A DNA stretch of 64,000 nucleotides from Robertmurraya sp047302285 (GTDB lineage Bacteria > Bacillota > Bacilli > Bacillales > Cytobacillaceae). The notes under the pieces are model-generated. The model worked only from the letters and a program-made list of their open reading frames with translations, had not been told where the DNA came from and searched no databases. The DNA lies in the NCBI RefSeq assembly GCF_047302285.1, contig NZ_CP154845.1, positions 3,162,001 through 3,226,000 of the forward strand, given 5' to 3'. This document shows, piece by piece, positions 25,285-34,698 of the stretch. The position numbers were made by a program, and so were the translations under genes. Position 1 is the first letter of the stretch. Every line of letters begins with the position of its first letter.

Positions 25285-26742
25285 ATGCAAGCAGTAGGTG
25301 TGATGGATAAGAGCTATATTAATGGAGTTTGGGTGGAAGGTGAAAGTGAACGGAGCTATGATATTTTGAATCCGTATGATCGCTCCACTCTCGCAACGGT
25401 ACGTCTAGCAACGAAGGAACAGCTTGAACACGCTTTCAAAGTAGCTGAAGAAGCGCAAAAACAATGGGCGAAATCAACAGTGGAAGAAAGAAGAGATGTT
25501 CTCGAAAAAGTGATTCAATATTTTAATGAAAATAAAGAGGAAATCGTTCAGACGTTAGTACGTGATACAGGTGGAAGCGTGTTAAAGTGCAATGTTGAGC
25601 ATCATCTCGCTCTTGAATTTTTAGAAGAAGCGCTCAAATATGCAGACGAAGTTAATAAAGTGCGTGAAGTAGCCGCTTCTGGAGATAAGCTAAACCATAT
25701 CTATCGTCTACCACTAGGGGTTATCTCATCCATTTCACCCTTTAATTTCCCACTAAACTTATCGATGAGAACGATCGCACCAGCCATCGCGCTCGGAAAT
25801 AGTGTCGTTCATAAGCCAGACATTCAAGTCGCTCTTTCTGGTGGATCCATTATTGCAAAAGCCTTTGAATATGCAGGATTACCAAAAGGTATCTTGAACG
25901 TCATTCTAACGGACATTGAGGAAATTGGTGATGGCATGCTGACAAATCCAATTCCAAAGCTTATTAGCTTCACAGGCTCCTCTGCGGTCGGACGCCATAT
26001 TGGTGGAATTGCAGGTCAAAATTTAAAACGGGTTGCACTTGAACTCGGTGGAAATAGTCCGTTTGTCGTACTATCTGATGCTGATGTCGACCAGGCAGTC
26101 AATGCCGCGATCTTCGGGAAATTCATTCATCAGGGACAAATTTGCATGATCATTAACCGCATCATTGTTCATCAAGATAAATACGACCAATTTGTGGAGA
26201 AGTTTGTGGAAAGAGCTAAAGCAATCCAATACGGAGATCCGAGCGATCCAACGAATATTATCGGACCACTAATTAACGAACGTCAGCTTGAAAAGGCTTT
26301 TTCATATGTGGAAGAGGCAAAGCGCGAAGGAGCAACCGTTGCCTTGGAAGGAAAACGAGTCGGCAATATTATGTCTCCTTTTGTGATTACGAATGTTGAT
26401 AATTCAAGTAAACTTGCACAAACTGAGCTTTTCGCCCCAATTGCTCCAATTATTAAAGCTGCTTCGGATGAGGAAGCCATCGCCCTAGCAAATGATACAG
26501 ATTATGGATTAAGTTCATCCATTTTCACAAGCGACTTACAAAAGGGAGAAGAACTCGCTCTTCAAATTGATGCTGGTATGACGCATATTAACGATCAAAC
26601 CGTAAATGATGCACCACATATTCCTTTTGGCGGCAATAAAGCAAGCGGATTAGGACGCTTCGGAAATCCATGGGTTGTCGAAGAATTCACCGTAACAAAA
26701 TGGGTATCTGTTCAAACGAAAGACCGTCAATATCCGTTTTAA
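25285..26742 (+). CDS. NAD(P)-dependent aldehyde dehydrogenase (vanillin/benzaldehyde dehydrogenase-like)
   Basis: This intact 485-aa aldehyde dehydrogenase has the oxyanion asparagine in ISPFNFP, the general base in ALELGGNSP and the catalytic cysteine in HQGQICM. Length and start resemble B. subtilis YfmT, reported as an aromatic aldehyde dehydrogenase. It would oxidise aromatic aldehydes such as 4-hydroxybenzaldehyde or vanillin to acids that feed the 4-hydroxybenzoate/protocatechuate route next door. Because praB is broken, this enzyme could also be tested as a substitute for 2-hydroxymuconic semialdehyde oxidation; that is speculation. GGAGGG lies ahead of the ATG. Confidence 0.82.
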   Translation: MQAVGVMDKSYINGVWVEGESERSYDILNPYDRSTLATVRLATKEQLEHAFKVAEEAQKQWAKSTVEERRDVLEKVIQYFNENKEEIVQTLVRDTGGSVLKCNVEHHLALEFLEEALKYADEVNKVREVAASGDKLNHIYRLPLGVISSISPFNFPLNLSMRTIAPAIALGNSVVHKPDIQVALSGGSIIAKAFEYAGLPKGILNVILTDIEEIGDGMLTNPIPKLISFTGSSAVGRHIGGIAGQNLKRVALELGGNSPFVVLSDADVDQAVNAAIFGKFIHQGQICMIINRIIVHQDKYDQFVEKFVERAKAIQYGDPSDPTNIIGPLINERQLEKAFSYVEEAKREGATVALEGKRVGNIMSPFVITNVDNSSKLAQTELFAPIAPIIKAASDEEAIALANDTDYGLSSSIFTSDLQKGEELALQIDAGMTHINDQTVNDAPHIPFGGNKASGLGRFGNPWVVEEFTVTKWVSVQTKDRQYPF

Positions 26743-26784
26743 ATAAAGATTGTAATCCCCTTCGAAACAATTGAATGGCAAATG

Positions 26785-26828
26785 GAAAGGAAAGTTTGCA
26801 CGTACAAGCAAGCTTTCCTTATTTTTTA
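26785..26828. terminator. Terminator between aldehyde dehydrogenase and acetyltransferase genes
   Basis: Arms AAGGAAAGTTTGC and GCAAGCTTTCCTT form a 12-13-bp stem, followed on the plus strand by ATTTTTT. It lies between two convergent genes. Confidence 0.8.
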
Positions 26829-27617
26829 ATGTTCAAATGTGTACATCATCCAGAATCCTATATCTTCAAAACCAATTCGTTTATAAATCGCGCCAGCTTC
26901 AGGGTTATCGTAAAATAGACAAAGTTCTTTTCCCTCTTGCAAAAGCTCGCTACAAAGTCTAACCATACATGCTGTTGCATAGCCTTTTTTCTTATAGCCT
27001 TCCAAAGTCGCTACCCCTACGACCATTGCTGACATTGAATTTTCAGCAGCTGTAGAAGTGGTAGAGACCATTTTTCCATCTTCTTCTACATAAAAAGAAC
27101 GGGATGAACCATCCTCTAGCCCTCTACGCTTTCTTTCTACTGTAATAATTGAATCAGTAAACTCAGGAATGCTATTAAGTAAATCAACCAATGGTTCAGC
27201 GTCACTTGGCTGTGCTTGCTTCACATTAGAAACTTCGCCTTTTTTGGATAGGAGATTTGTACATTTTGCATAATACATTTCTCTTTTTCTTAAAAGCGTT
27301 TTTCGGAGAAAAGGCTCAATCTTCACTGTGATCTCCTTTAACCCTGACATCATATAAAAATCAGGGTCTTTATCCATGATTTGCGCAAAACCATAAGCAT
27401 CAAATTCCTCAATAGCAAATGGGATATAGTTATTTTCATATTTTAATAAGACCGCAATTAATTCTCCATCTATATTAAATTCTCCCCAAACCTTCTGAAA
27501 ATCTTTATCATATCCATAGGCCTCAATATCACCAATGATAAAAAGATTTTCTGCCGGTGCTGTTTTTAAAAGCGCAAAGCAAGGTTCATGATCGTCTATC
27601 GTTAATCTTCTAATCAT
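26826..27617 (-). CDS. GNAT-family N-acetyltransferase
   Basis: This 263-aa protein has a C-terminal GNAT domain of the FR47-like type. The acetyl-CoA loop is ATLEGYKKKGYATACM near residue 215, preceded by beta strands around MVSTTSTAAENSMSAMVVGV, and the end is IYKRIGFEDIGFW. The N-terminal 120 residues form a degenerate second GNAT-like half. The acceptor molecule is unknown. The gene is monocistronic, and an intrinsic terminator lies at its 3' end. Confidence 0.78.
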   Translation of the reverse strand: MIRRLTIDDHEPCFALLKTAPAENLFIIGDIEAYGYDKDFQKVWGEFNIDGELIAVLLKYENNYIPFAIEEFDAYGFAQIMDKDPDFYMMSGLKEITVKIEPFLRKTLLRKREMYYAKCTNLLSKKGEVSNVKQAQPSDAEPLVDLLNSIPEFTDSIITVERKRRGLEDGSSRSFYVEEDGKMVSTTSTAAENSMSAMVVGVATLEGYKKKGYATACMVRLCSELLQEGKELCLFYDNPEAGAIYKRIGFEDIGFWMMYTFEH

Positions 27618-27704
27618 CTTCGTTTCCCCCTTTAATTTTTTCTATTTTACCTTAAATCATGGGGAATAAGGAAGAATTTTCCGAAAAAATATTATATAAA
27701 AATA

Positions 27705-27726
27705 AGCTCTTGCCGAAGCAAGAGCT
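27705..27726 (-). terminator. Terminator after the HesB-like gene
   Basis: On the minus strand AGCTCTTGC-TTCG-GCAAGAGCT has a UUCG tetraloop and is followed by TATTTTTATA. Confidence 0.8.
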
Positions 27727-27732
27727 TTCTAA

Positions 27733-28041
27733 TTAATGGTGATGATGTCCATGACCTTCCTTTGAAGGATTGGTAATTTCAAATTGCGGTTCCGGTACAA
27801 AGAAATATTTAATCCAAACGCCATCTAAAAATTCTTCACGTTTATCAAGGAGAATATCGATTCCTTTGTCTGTTTGGACAATTTCATCATGTTCAGTAGG
27901 TGTATCATACTTTAAATCATAGTGAGCATGATCGCCGTGCATATGTGTAATAAAAACTCGAATCATCTTTCCTTCAGCTTCTTCACGATCTAGCATCTCT
28001 TTTAGAACCTTTGCCGCATTTTTGTTGATTTTACACTTCAT
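27733..28041 (-). CDS. HesB/IscA-fold protein with histidine-rich tail (YneR-like)
   Basis: The start is set at ATG 28041 behind GGAGGA; a longer frame to 28083 has no ribosome binding site. The 102-aa product has the HesB/YneR-like fold pattern (NKNAAKVLKEMLDREEA, IRVFITHMHGDHAHYDLKY). It lacks the conserved C-terminal cysteines of A-type iron-sulfur carriers: the only cysteine is residue 3. The C-terminus is GHGHHHH, and a second histidine cluster HMHGDHAH lies in the core, so divalent metal binding is plausible. The function is unknown. Confidence 0.7.
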   Translation of the reverse strand: MKCKINKNAAKVLKEMLDREEAEGKMIRVFITHMHGDHAHYDLKYDTPTEHDEIVQTDKGIDILLDKREEFLDGVWIKYFFVPEPQFEITNPSKEGHGHHHH

Positions 28042-28131
28042 ATATATTCCTCCACTTAAATAAGTTAGAAAGCACCTTTTCATTATACAAGGAAAGTATC
28101 AGCATAGGTAATGACAAGCATTGATGATTTC

Positions 28132-28770
28132 TCAAACAAGATAGAGAAAAACACAGAAGAAATGAGCAACACTTCCTCCAATCACGAAAACATGCCAAAG
28201 AGTATGATGGTATTTAAACCCTCTCCATACATAAAATACAGAACCGAGCGTATACAATAAACCACCAATCACGAGAAGAAGAATAGCATTCTGCGGGAGG
28301 TTATTCATCAAAGGTTTCCACGCAAATACAATTAACCATCCCATCAGTACATATAATAACGTGGAATATAGTACAAATTTTTTCGCAAAAAAGGATTTAA
28401 AAACCGTTCCACCAATGGCAAGACCCCAAACAATACCGAAAATCGTCCATCCTAGCCAACCTTTAATAACAAGAAATAAAAATGGTGTGTACGTTCCAGC
28501 GATAAAAAAGTAGATGGCCGAATGATCAAATATTTCAAAAATATCCTTCGCTTTCCCTGATGGTAAACTGTGTAGCATCGTTGAACACAAATACATGAGA
28601 AGCATCGTGCTACCAAATAACGTAAAACTTACGATATGCCATGCATTGCCATGAATGGCAGATTGGATAATCAAAAAAACTAGAGCAACTATACTTAATA
28701 ATGCTCCGACCCCGTGGGTAATAGCATTCGCAATTTCTTCACTTTTCGTAAACGTATGGGTTTCGTTCAT
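28132..28770 (-). CDS. Hemolysin-III/PAQR family membrane protein
   Basis: This 212-aa, seven-helix protein has the HlyIII motifs: EIANAITHGVGALLS, STMLHSLPSG, EIFDHSAIYFFIAGTYTPF and HHTLWHVFVIGGSVAHFF. It is a paralog of the protein at 7739-8383 and is closer to the YplQ type. Its start overlaps the upstream DUF1836 gene by four bases. In B. subtilis and relatives a similar pairing of hlyIII with a DUF1836-type gene occurs, from memory. The biochemical role is unknown. Confidence 0.85.
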   Translation of the reverse strand: MNETHTFTKSEEIANAITHGVGALLSIVALVFLIIQSAIHGNAWHIVSFTLFGSTMLLMYLCSTMLHSLPSGKAKDIFEIFDHSAIYFFIAGTYTPFLFLVIKGWLGWTIFGIVWGLAIGGTVFKSFFAKKFVLYSTLLYVLMGWLIVFAWKPLMNNLPQNAILLLVIGGLLYTLGSVFYVWRGFKYHHTLWHVFVIGGSVAHFFCVFLYLV

Positions 28771-29363
28771 TTTGTTACCTTCTTTCCTTCTTGTTCTTCC
28801 ATAATCTCATCAACGAGTTTTTCTGCTGCTCTTCGATATAAGTTACTGATATGAGCAAGCGAGGTAATCAGCATCACTTTCTGCAAATAATCTGGTTTAT
28901 CAGACTCAAGTTTAGCAATCTCCTTATCGACTTCCTCTCTTCTCTCCTGAATGTCCCTTTTAAAATTCTCCTTATTTCCTTTGCTTAATTGTAAATAGCC
29001 ATCATAAAATAAATCTAATTTAAAGCTTTCCTCTTCACTCATCATTTTATTAATACCCTGAAAGGTCTCTTTAATGTCATTGATCGATAACGACCCTTTT
29101 AATTGATAAATCAGGCTGATTAATAATAAATGTTCTTTCGAGTACTTTTTATTTTTTATCGGGAAAAACAATTTTGCTTTCGCATAATTATTGATCATCG
29201 TTTTCGTGAGTATTTTTTCATCTTCATTTCTTTTCGTATCCTTAAAATGATTCTCAAACAATTGAATCACTTGATCCATATATAAATCAATCTCAGGAAT
29301 ATCTGTAAGGGATATCTCATTTATAGGGTCGAGTCCTTCAATAAATTCATCAAGTTTTCCCAT
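28767..29363 (-). CDS. DUF1836 domain protein
   Basis: This 198-aa protein is mostly helical and charged. The central segment KILTKTMINNYAKAKLF is the recognisable DUF1836 signature, which resembles a MerR-like helix-turn-helix. It may therefore bind DNA, but no target is known. It is the first gene of a two-gene operon with the hemolysin-III gene, overlapping it by four bases. Confidence 0.75.
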   Translation of the reverse strand: MGKLDEFIEGLDPINEISLTDIPEIDLYMDQVIQLFENHFKDTKRNEDEKILTKTMINNYAKAKLFFPIKNKKYSKEHLLLISLIYQLKGSLSINDIKETFQGINKMMSEEESFKLDLFYDGYLQLSKGNKENFKRDIQERREEVDKEIAKLESDKPDYLQKVMLITSLAHISNLYRRAAEKLVDEIMEEQEGKKVTK

Positions 29364-29598
29364 TTTCGGACCTCATTTCGTTTAATATCTTCTTATTTTA
29401 CCCTAAAAACCGCTTGGTGTAAACTTAATACCCTATGACAAAATTAATAACTTTCACTATGTAGTATTTAAAACTACATATTACTTTTCTCAGCAAAAGG
29501 ACTAAAGGAAAACTCTGTCCAATTTCTTTGAATAATGATAAAATATTAAAAAGTTAAAATATTTATTGAAGTGTTTATTTGAAAGCGAGGGAATTGTG

Positions 29599-31278
29599 TT
29601 GGCAGAAATGCGAAGTAATATGATTAAGAGTGGATTTGACCGTGCACCCCATCGAAGCTTACTACGGGCTGCAGGTGTGAAAGAAGAAGATTTTGATAAA
29701 CCTTTTATTGCCGTCGTAAATTCATATATTGATATTGTTCCAGGACATGTACATTTACAAGAGTTTGGAAAAATTGTAAAGGACGCTATTCGTGAAGCAG
29801 GTGGTGTCCCATTTGAAATGAATACCATTGGTGTCGATGATGGAATTGCAATGGGACATATCGGGATGCGCTATTCATTACCGAGCCGTGAAATCATTGC
29901 AGATTCCGTTGAAACTGTCGTAGCTGCACACTGGTTTGATGGTATGGTTTGTATTCCAAACTGTGACAAAATTACACCTGGGATGCTAATGGCCGCACTA
30001 CGTGTGAACATTCCTACAATTGTTGTCAGTGGTGGACCAATGAAAGCAGGTGTAGATAGCGAGGGGAATGCCCTTGACTTAACCTCCGTATTCGAAGGGG
30101 TTGGAGCCTTCCAATCTGGTAAAATTGATGAAGCTAGATTAACAGAAATTGAGCAAGTAGCTTGTCCTTCATGTGGGTCATGTTCTGGAATGTTTACAGC
30201 AAATTCCATGAACTGTTTAGCTGAAGGTCTTGGTCTAGCTCTACCAGGAAACGGAACAATTTTAGCTGTTGCTGAAGAACGTAAAGAATTTGTCAAAAAG
30301 TCAGCGAAACAATTGATGACCTTAATCGAAAAAGATATTAAGCCACGTGACATTGTGACGATTGATGCAATCGATAATGCATTCGCATTAGATATGGCGA
30401 TGGGCGGTTCCACGAACACTGTTTTACACACATTAGCTTTAGCTCACGAGGCTGAAATTGAGTACTCTCTAGAGCGCATTAATGAAATTGCTGCCCGTGT
30501 TCCTCATTTAGCGAAAATTGCTCCTGCATCCAGCTATCATATTGAGGATGTTCATAATGCTGGTGGTGTAAGTGCGATTATCAATGAAGTGTTAAAAAAA
30601 CCAGGTGCCATGAACGGAGACTGCTTAACGGTAACAGGAAAATCACTAAGAGAAAATGTTTCTGGCTGCGACATTCTCGATAAAGATGTTATTCGACCTT
30701 TAGATAATCCACATTCAGAAAAGGGTGGTCTTGCTGTTCTTTTTGGAAACCTTGCACCAGAAGGATCCGTAATTAAGGTTGGTGCCGTTGATAAAGAGGT
30801 TGGTGGCTACCACAGAGGACCTGCCATCTGCTTTAATTCACAAGAAGATGCTTTGTCTGGAATCATTACTGGAAAAGTCAAAGAAGGCGATGTAGTCGTG
30901 ATCCGCTATGAAGGTCCAAAAGGTGGACCAGGAATGCCAGAGATGCTTGCACCTACCTCCCAAATTGTTGGTCGTGGACTCGGGGCAAAGGTTGGACTGA
31001 TCACAGACGGTAGATTCTCTGGTGCCTCTCGTGGAATTTCCATCGGTCATATCTCACCTGAAGCAGCAGAAGGTGGACCAATTGCTTTCGTAGAGAATGG
31101 AGATATGATCGAACTCGATTTGAACAATCGGAAAATCACCTTAGAAATTTCAGATGAAGAATTTGATAAACGAAAAGCAAATTGGAAGGGTTTCGAATCA
31201 AAGGTGAAAAAAGGCTATCTTGCCCGCTATTCTAAACTCGTTACGAATGCGAGTACTGGTGGAGTTTTGAAAGTTTAA
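29599..31278 (+). CDS. ilvD: Dihydroxy-acid dehydratase
   Basis: This 559-aa enzyme dehydrates 2,3-dihydroxy acids in valine and isoleucine synthesis. It aligns closely with B. subtilis IlvD (558 aa): RSNMIKSGFDRAPHRSLLRA, the Fe-S cysteines in IPNCDKITPGM and CPSCGSCSGMF, and the C-terminal TDGRFSGASRG. The start at TTG 29599 is chosen because GAGGGA lies six bases upstream and because it gives the family N-terminus Met-Ala-Glu. The gene stands alone, apart from any other ilv/leu gene, and no T-box is visible in the 235-bp upstream region. Confidence 0.93.
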   Translation: MAEMRSNMIKSGFDRAPHRSLLRAAGVKEEDFDKPFIAVVNSYIDIVPGHVHLQEFGKIVKDAIREAGGVPFEMNTIGVDDGIAMGHIGMRYSLPSREIIADSVETVVAAHWFDGMVCIPNCDKITPGMLMAALRVNIPTIVVSGGPMKAGVDSEGNALDLTSVFEGVGAFQSGKIDEARLTEIEQVACPSCGSCSGMFTANSMNCLAEGLGLALPGNGTILAVAEERKEFVKKSAKQLMTLIEKDIKPRDIVTIDAIDNAFALDMAMGGSTNTVLHTLALAHEAEIEYSLERINEIAARVPHLAKIAPASSYHIEDVHNAGGVSAIINEVLKKPGAMNGDCLTVTGKSLRENVSGCDILDKDVIRPLDNPHSEKGGLAVLFGNLAPEGSVIKVGAVDKEVGGYHRGPAICFNSQEDALSGIITGKVKEGDVVVIRYEGPKGGPGMPEMLAPTSQIVGRGLGAKVGLITDGRFSGASRGISIGHISPEAAEGGPIAFVENGDMIELDLNNRKITLEISDEEFDKRKANWKGFESKVKKGYLARYSKLVTNASTGGVLKV

Positions 31279-31290
31279 TAGATCAATAGT

Positions 31291-31325
31291 AAAAAATCCC
31301 AAGAACTTACCTCTTGGGATTTTCT
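31291..31325 (+). terminator. Terminator after ilvD
   Basis: Arms AATCCCAAGA and TCTTGGGATT with flanking A- and T-runs form a 10-bp stem between ilvD and the convergent chemoreceptor gene. Confidence 0.85.
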
Positions 31326-31344
31326 CATTCATCATAAATGTATC

Positions 31345-33036
31345 TTATAGTTTAAATTCTGCGACTGTTTCTTGAAGATGTTCAGCAATTGAATTTAATG
31401 AATTGGCTGATGCAAGTATTTGCTGCATAGATGCTAGTTGCTCCTCTGTTGAGGCTGACACAGTCTGAGTATGTTGCATCGATTGCTGCGCTATATCCGA
31501 AATTCCACTTGCTGTTGCAGAAACCTCTTCGGCACTAGCTGACATCTGTTCGGCAGTTGCCGCTGCTTCTGTAATTTGAATTTCCATCGTTTCCATCGCC
31601 TTCATAATCTCTTTAAAACTTCCCTCAGTTTTCTCGACAATCGATAACCCTTTCGAAACATCAGTGTTAACTTGTTCCATCGATTTGTAGGTTTGCATCA
31701 TGTCATTGTTGATCGAATAGATAAGCTCAGAAATTTGTGTAGAAGATTGCTGAGCTTGGACAGCAAGCTTTTGGACTTCCTCAGCTACAACCGCGAACCC
31801 TTTGCCATGCTCCCCTGCCCTCGCAGCCTCTATTGCAGCATTTAGAGCTAATAAATTCGTTTGGTTTGCAATGTCAGAAATCGTATTGGTAATGACTCCT
31901 ATTTGTTTGGAACGTTCATCTAAGAGTTTAACTGCTAAACTACTTGCATTGACAGACTGATGAATCGTCTCCATCTGCTCAACCGTCTCGTTAATTAACG
32001 CGCCACCATTCTCTGCATGTTCCCTTGTCTTTTGAGTAGATTCAGAGATAAGAGACGAATTTTCAGCAAGATTATTTAAACCGATGGTCACTTCATCCAT
32101 CGCACGTGCACTTTCTTCCACACTTGTTGCTTGTTTTTCAGCACCATCAACAACTTCTTGAATAATTTGCGTGATATGTTCTGTTGCAGCTGTCGTTTGC
32201 TGAGCACCTGCTGTTAATTCCTGAGATGAAGCGGCAATCTTTTCCGAATTCTCGATGACTTTTTGAATCATTTCTCGTAAATTATCTTTCATTGAATTAT
32301 AGTTTTCTGCCAGTATGCTTAATTCGTCACCTTTATCATCTTTAATAATTTTTGTAAAATCACCATGCTTTGCTGCCTCTAATGCAGTCGATATAGTGGA
32401 CAATCTTTTCGTTAAACCCCTCGTAAAAATATAAACAACTACGACAGATAATCCTACCATTACTACAAGAACTATAATGAATATTTTCATAAATGAGGCG
32501 AGTGTTTCATTAATAATTTGCTGTGGTGCTCCCACATAAAAAATCCCTATCGTTTCACCATTTTTATCATGAATAGGTGTGTATCCGGTTACATAATTAT
32601 TGCCAACAACATTTGCCTCACCAAAAAAATCCCCATGCTCTTCTAACACTGCTTTGGCTACTTCTTCAGAAACCTGTGTTCCAACAGCACGTTCACCATC
32701 AATCATGACATTCGTCGCAACACGGGTATCTCCTAGAAAAATAGTGACCGTATCACCTGTATGTTCTCCTATTTCATCGACAATTTCAAAATTCCCACTA
32801 ATCTGAGTAACTCCCTTGTAAAGGTTTCCGTCTTTTATTTCCCAATCTCCTGGAAATTTAGCTTCAAGATACTTTTTACCGAGATTTAAATCCCCTCTAG
32901 CTTTTTCCAATGCGAAATCTTTGATTCCTTTTGTTATCTGATGTACGACAACCCCACCAACAGCAACAGCTAAAAACAGCATCATAATTAAAACAACCAC
33001 ATTAATTTTTGGACCAAGTTTCAATTTTAATCTCAT
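31345..33036 (-). CDS. Methyl-accepting chemotaxis protein
   Basis: The start at ATG 33036 is preceded by AAGGGAGAT; the longer frame to 33159 overlaps the neighbour's terminator and lacks a site. The 563-aa protein has a first membrane helix (about 10-32), an extracellular single Cache-type sensor (about 35-185), a second helix (about 190-215), a HAMP domain and the cytoplasmic signalling domain with hairpin tip region around NQTNLLALNAAIEAARAGEHGKGFAVVAEEV. The ligand is unknown; such Cache sensors often bind organic acids. No other chemotaxis gene lies nearby. Confidence 0.92.
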   Translation of the reverse strand: MRLKLKLGPKINVVVLIMMLFLAVAVGGVVVHQITKGIKDFALEKARGDLNLGKKYLEAKFPGDWEIKDGNLYKGVTQISGNFEIVDEIGEHTGDTVTIFLGDTRVATNVMIDGERAVGTQVSEEVAKAVLEEHGDFFGEANVVGNNYVTGYTPIHDKNGETIGIFYVGAPQQIINETLASFMKIFIIVLVVMVGLSVVVVYIFTRGLTKRLSTISTALEAAKHGDFTKIIKDDKGDELSILAENYNSMKDNLREMIQKVIENSEKIAASSQELTAGAQQTTAATEHITQIIQEVVDGAEKQATSVEESARAMDEVTIGLNNLAENSSLISESTQKTREHAENGGALINETVEQMETIHQSVNASSLAVKLLDERSKQIGVITNTISDIANQTNLLALNAAIEAARAGEHGKGFAVVAEEVQKLAVQAQQSSTQISELIYSINNDMMQTYKSMEQVNTDVSKGLSIVEKTEGSFKEIMKAMETMEIQITEAAATAEQMSASAEEVSATASGISDIAQQSMQHTQTVSASTEEQLASMQQILASANSLNSIAEHLQETVAEFKL

Positions 33037-33133
33037 CTGCCTATCTCCCTTATGACTCATTGTCTTATCCAAATAGTATATATTTAGATAGGAGATCCAT
33101 CTATGACAAATTTCACACATTAAAACTAATAAT

Positions 33134-33163
33134 GAAAAAACACTTGGACGTTTATCCAAGTGT
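33134..33163 (-). terminator. Terminator of the CmpB-like gene
   Basis: On the minus strand ACACTTGGA / TCCAAGTGT (9 bp) is followed by six T. It overlaps the last codons of the gene that ends at 33152. Confidence 0.8.
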
Positions 33164-33709
33164 CTCGGTTATTCTCTTATGCTGCGTATGCCTCCGCACT
33201 GCTGAGAAGGTCTCAACGAATAAATATAATAAGAAAAATGGCCACGCTAGTAGGAGAGGTTGTGTCAGAATTTGAAATGACTTTTCAACCAGTGGATGAA
33301 TCACATACACACATACTAATGATAGTAAGAGCCAATAGAATGAAAACTTCAAACAAATATGCCCCTGAAAATTCCATTTATCTCCCGAATAATCCCACCA
33401 TTTTTGGTGGAAAAAGAAATCTAACATCAGTCCACTTATATATTCTACTGCTGTTGGAATAACAAAACATAAGAGAAGAACCATTATCCACTGGGTGTCC
33501 GGTGATATAAAAGTCACCAACAATGACGGAGCGAATCCATACATTGGTTTAAATGGTCCCAAGTAGAAATTCTTTTTAAAAAATACCCCTTTTGTAAAAT
33601 AGCTATGGATATTCTCAATCAACCATCCAAAAAGCGAATAAATGGTAAAGAAATAGATAACTGGTGCTACTAATTTTGAAATAGAAGTCCATTCCAACGA
33701 TGATACCAT
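33152..33709 (-). CDS. Putative ABC-transporter type IV membrane protein (CmpB/DUF1113-like)
   Basis: This 185-aa membrane protein has about five helices and the family motif in IYSLFGWLIENIHSYFTKGVF followed by NFYLGPFKPMYGFAP. It also has a conserved EYISGLMLDFFFHQKWWDYS segment, seen in PF06541 proteins annotated as putative ABC-transporter permeases. No ATPase gene is adjacent, and the transport role is doubtful. It is monocistronic. Confidence 0.7.
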   Translation of the reverse strand: MVSSLEWTSISKLVAPVIYFFTIYSLFGWLIENIHSYFTKGVFFKKNFYLGPFKPMYGFAPSLLVTFISPDTQWIMVLLLCFVIPTAVEYISGLMLDFFFHQKWWDYSGDKWNFQGHICLKFSFYWLLLSLVCVYVIHPLVEKSFQILTQPLLLAWPFFLLYLFVETFSAVRRHTQHKRITETLG

Positions 33710-33767
33710 TGTGCACCCACCTTAAATTAACATTTATTTCCTTTAGGTTTTGCACAATTAACCGAAC

Positions 33768-34544
33768 TTATTCCCCCTTAAACTGAGGAGGCCGACCTTC
33801 GCTGAAAGCACGCAGAGCCTCGATGCGATCCTTAGTTGGAATAATGACCTCATACGCCTTTGATTCAATCGCAAGTCCAGTCTTTAAATCAACAGTACTT
33901 CCATAATTAATGGCATATTTTGCTTGGGCAACAGCAAGTGGTCCATTTTTCAATATTTCTTCAGCTAATTCAATGGAACTACTTTTTAATTCATCATGCT
34001 CTACTACTCTATTTAAAATTCCGAGGTCATACGCCGTACTCGCATCAATCTTTCGAGCCGTTAAAATTAACTCCTTTGCTTTCGCAACTCCAATTAATCT
34101 TGACAGTCTTTGCGTTCCTCCAGCTCCAGGGATGATGGCCCAACTAACCTCAGTTAATCCTAATTGCGCACTCTTTACGGCATAACGGAAATCACTGGCA
34201 AGCGCCAATTCAAGTCCTCCGCCTAAAGCATAGCCATTAATCGCGGCAATCGATGGTTGTGGAAGCTCTTCTATTTTTGTAAAGACATCTCGAATCTTTT
34301 GCACATTTCTCCGTACTTGTTGTTCATTTAAATATTTTCTCTCTTTCAAATCGGCTCCTACGCTAAAAGCTTTCTCTCCAGCTCCAGTAATAATGACTAC
34401 ACGAATATCTTGATTAAATTTAATTTCGTCTACAATTTCTTCTAATTTATGTAAAGTCTCATAATCAAAGCAATTTAATTGATTTGGTCGATTAATAGTA
34501 ATAAAAGCGATTTTATTATTTGTCTCAAATTTAATTTTCTCCAT
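33768..34544 (-). CDS. Enoyl-CoA hydratase/isomerase family protein
   Basis: This 258-aa crotonase-fold protein has the oxyanion-hole segment INGYALGGGLELALASDFR and the second catalytic-glutamate segment LTEVSWAIIPGAGGTQRL, so both glutamates needed for hydratase activity are present. The product would be a 3-hydroxyacyl-CoA from a 2-enoyl-CoA. The neighbours give no clear pathway. It resembles methylglutaconyl-CoA hydratase-like crotonases in length and in its C-terminal GRPPQFKGE. The gene is monocistronic and diverges from the exporter gene. Confidence 0.85.
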   Translation of the reverse strand: MEKIKFETNNKIAFITINRPNQLNCFDYETLHKLEEIVDEIKFNQDIRVVIITGAGEKAFSVGADLKERKYLNEQQVRRNVQKIRDVFTKIEELPQPSIAAINGYALGGGLELALASDFRYAVKSAQLGLTEVSWAIIPGAGGTQRLSRLIGVAKAKELILTARKIDASTAYDLGILNRVVEHDELKSSSIELAEEILKNGPLAVAQAKYAINYGSTVDLKTGLAIESKAYEVIIPTKDRIEALRAFSEGRPPQFKGE

Positions 34545-34698
34545 CTTAATCTCCTCCCTTTATCACCATCATACTGAGGTGATTTCGAAAACATTCGCAG
34601 TAACTCATTTTGTTGAAATAATCCGAAAAATCAATTAATATTCTTGTATTAGATTCCAACTATTGCTACGTTAAAAATCTCGAGAATGGAGAAACGGA

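Noticed and set aside
28767..29363. A sporulation or transcription regulator role for the DUF1836 protein
   Set aside because: Only a short helix-turn-helix-like segment supports DNA binding, so no specific role is called.
29364..29598. T-box riboswitch upstream of ilvD
   Set aside because: No T-box core sequence or long antiterminator structure is visible in the upstream region.
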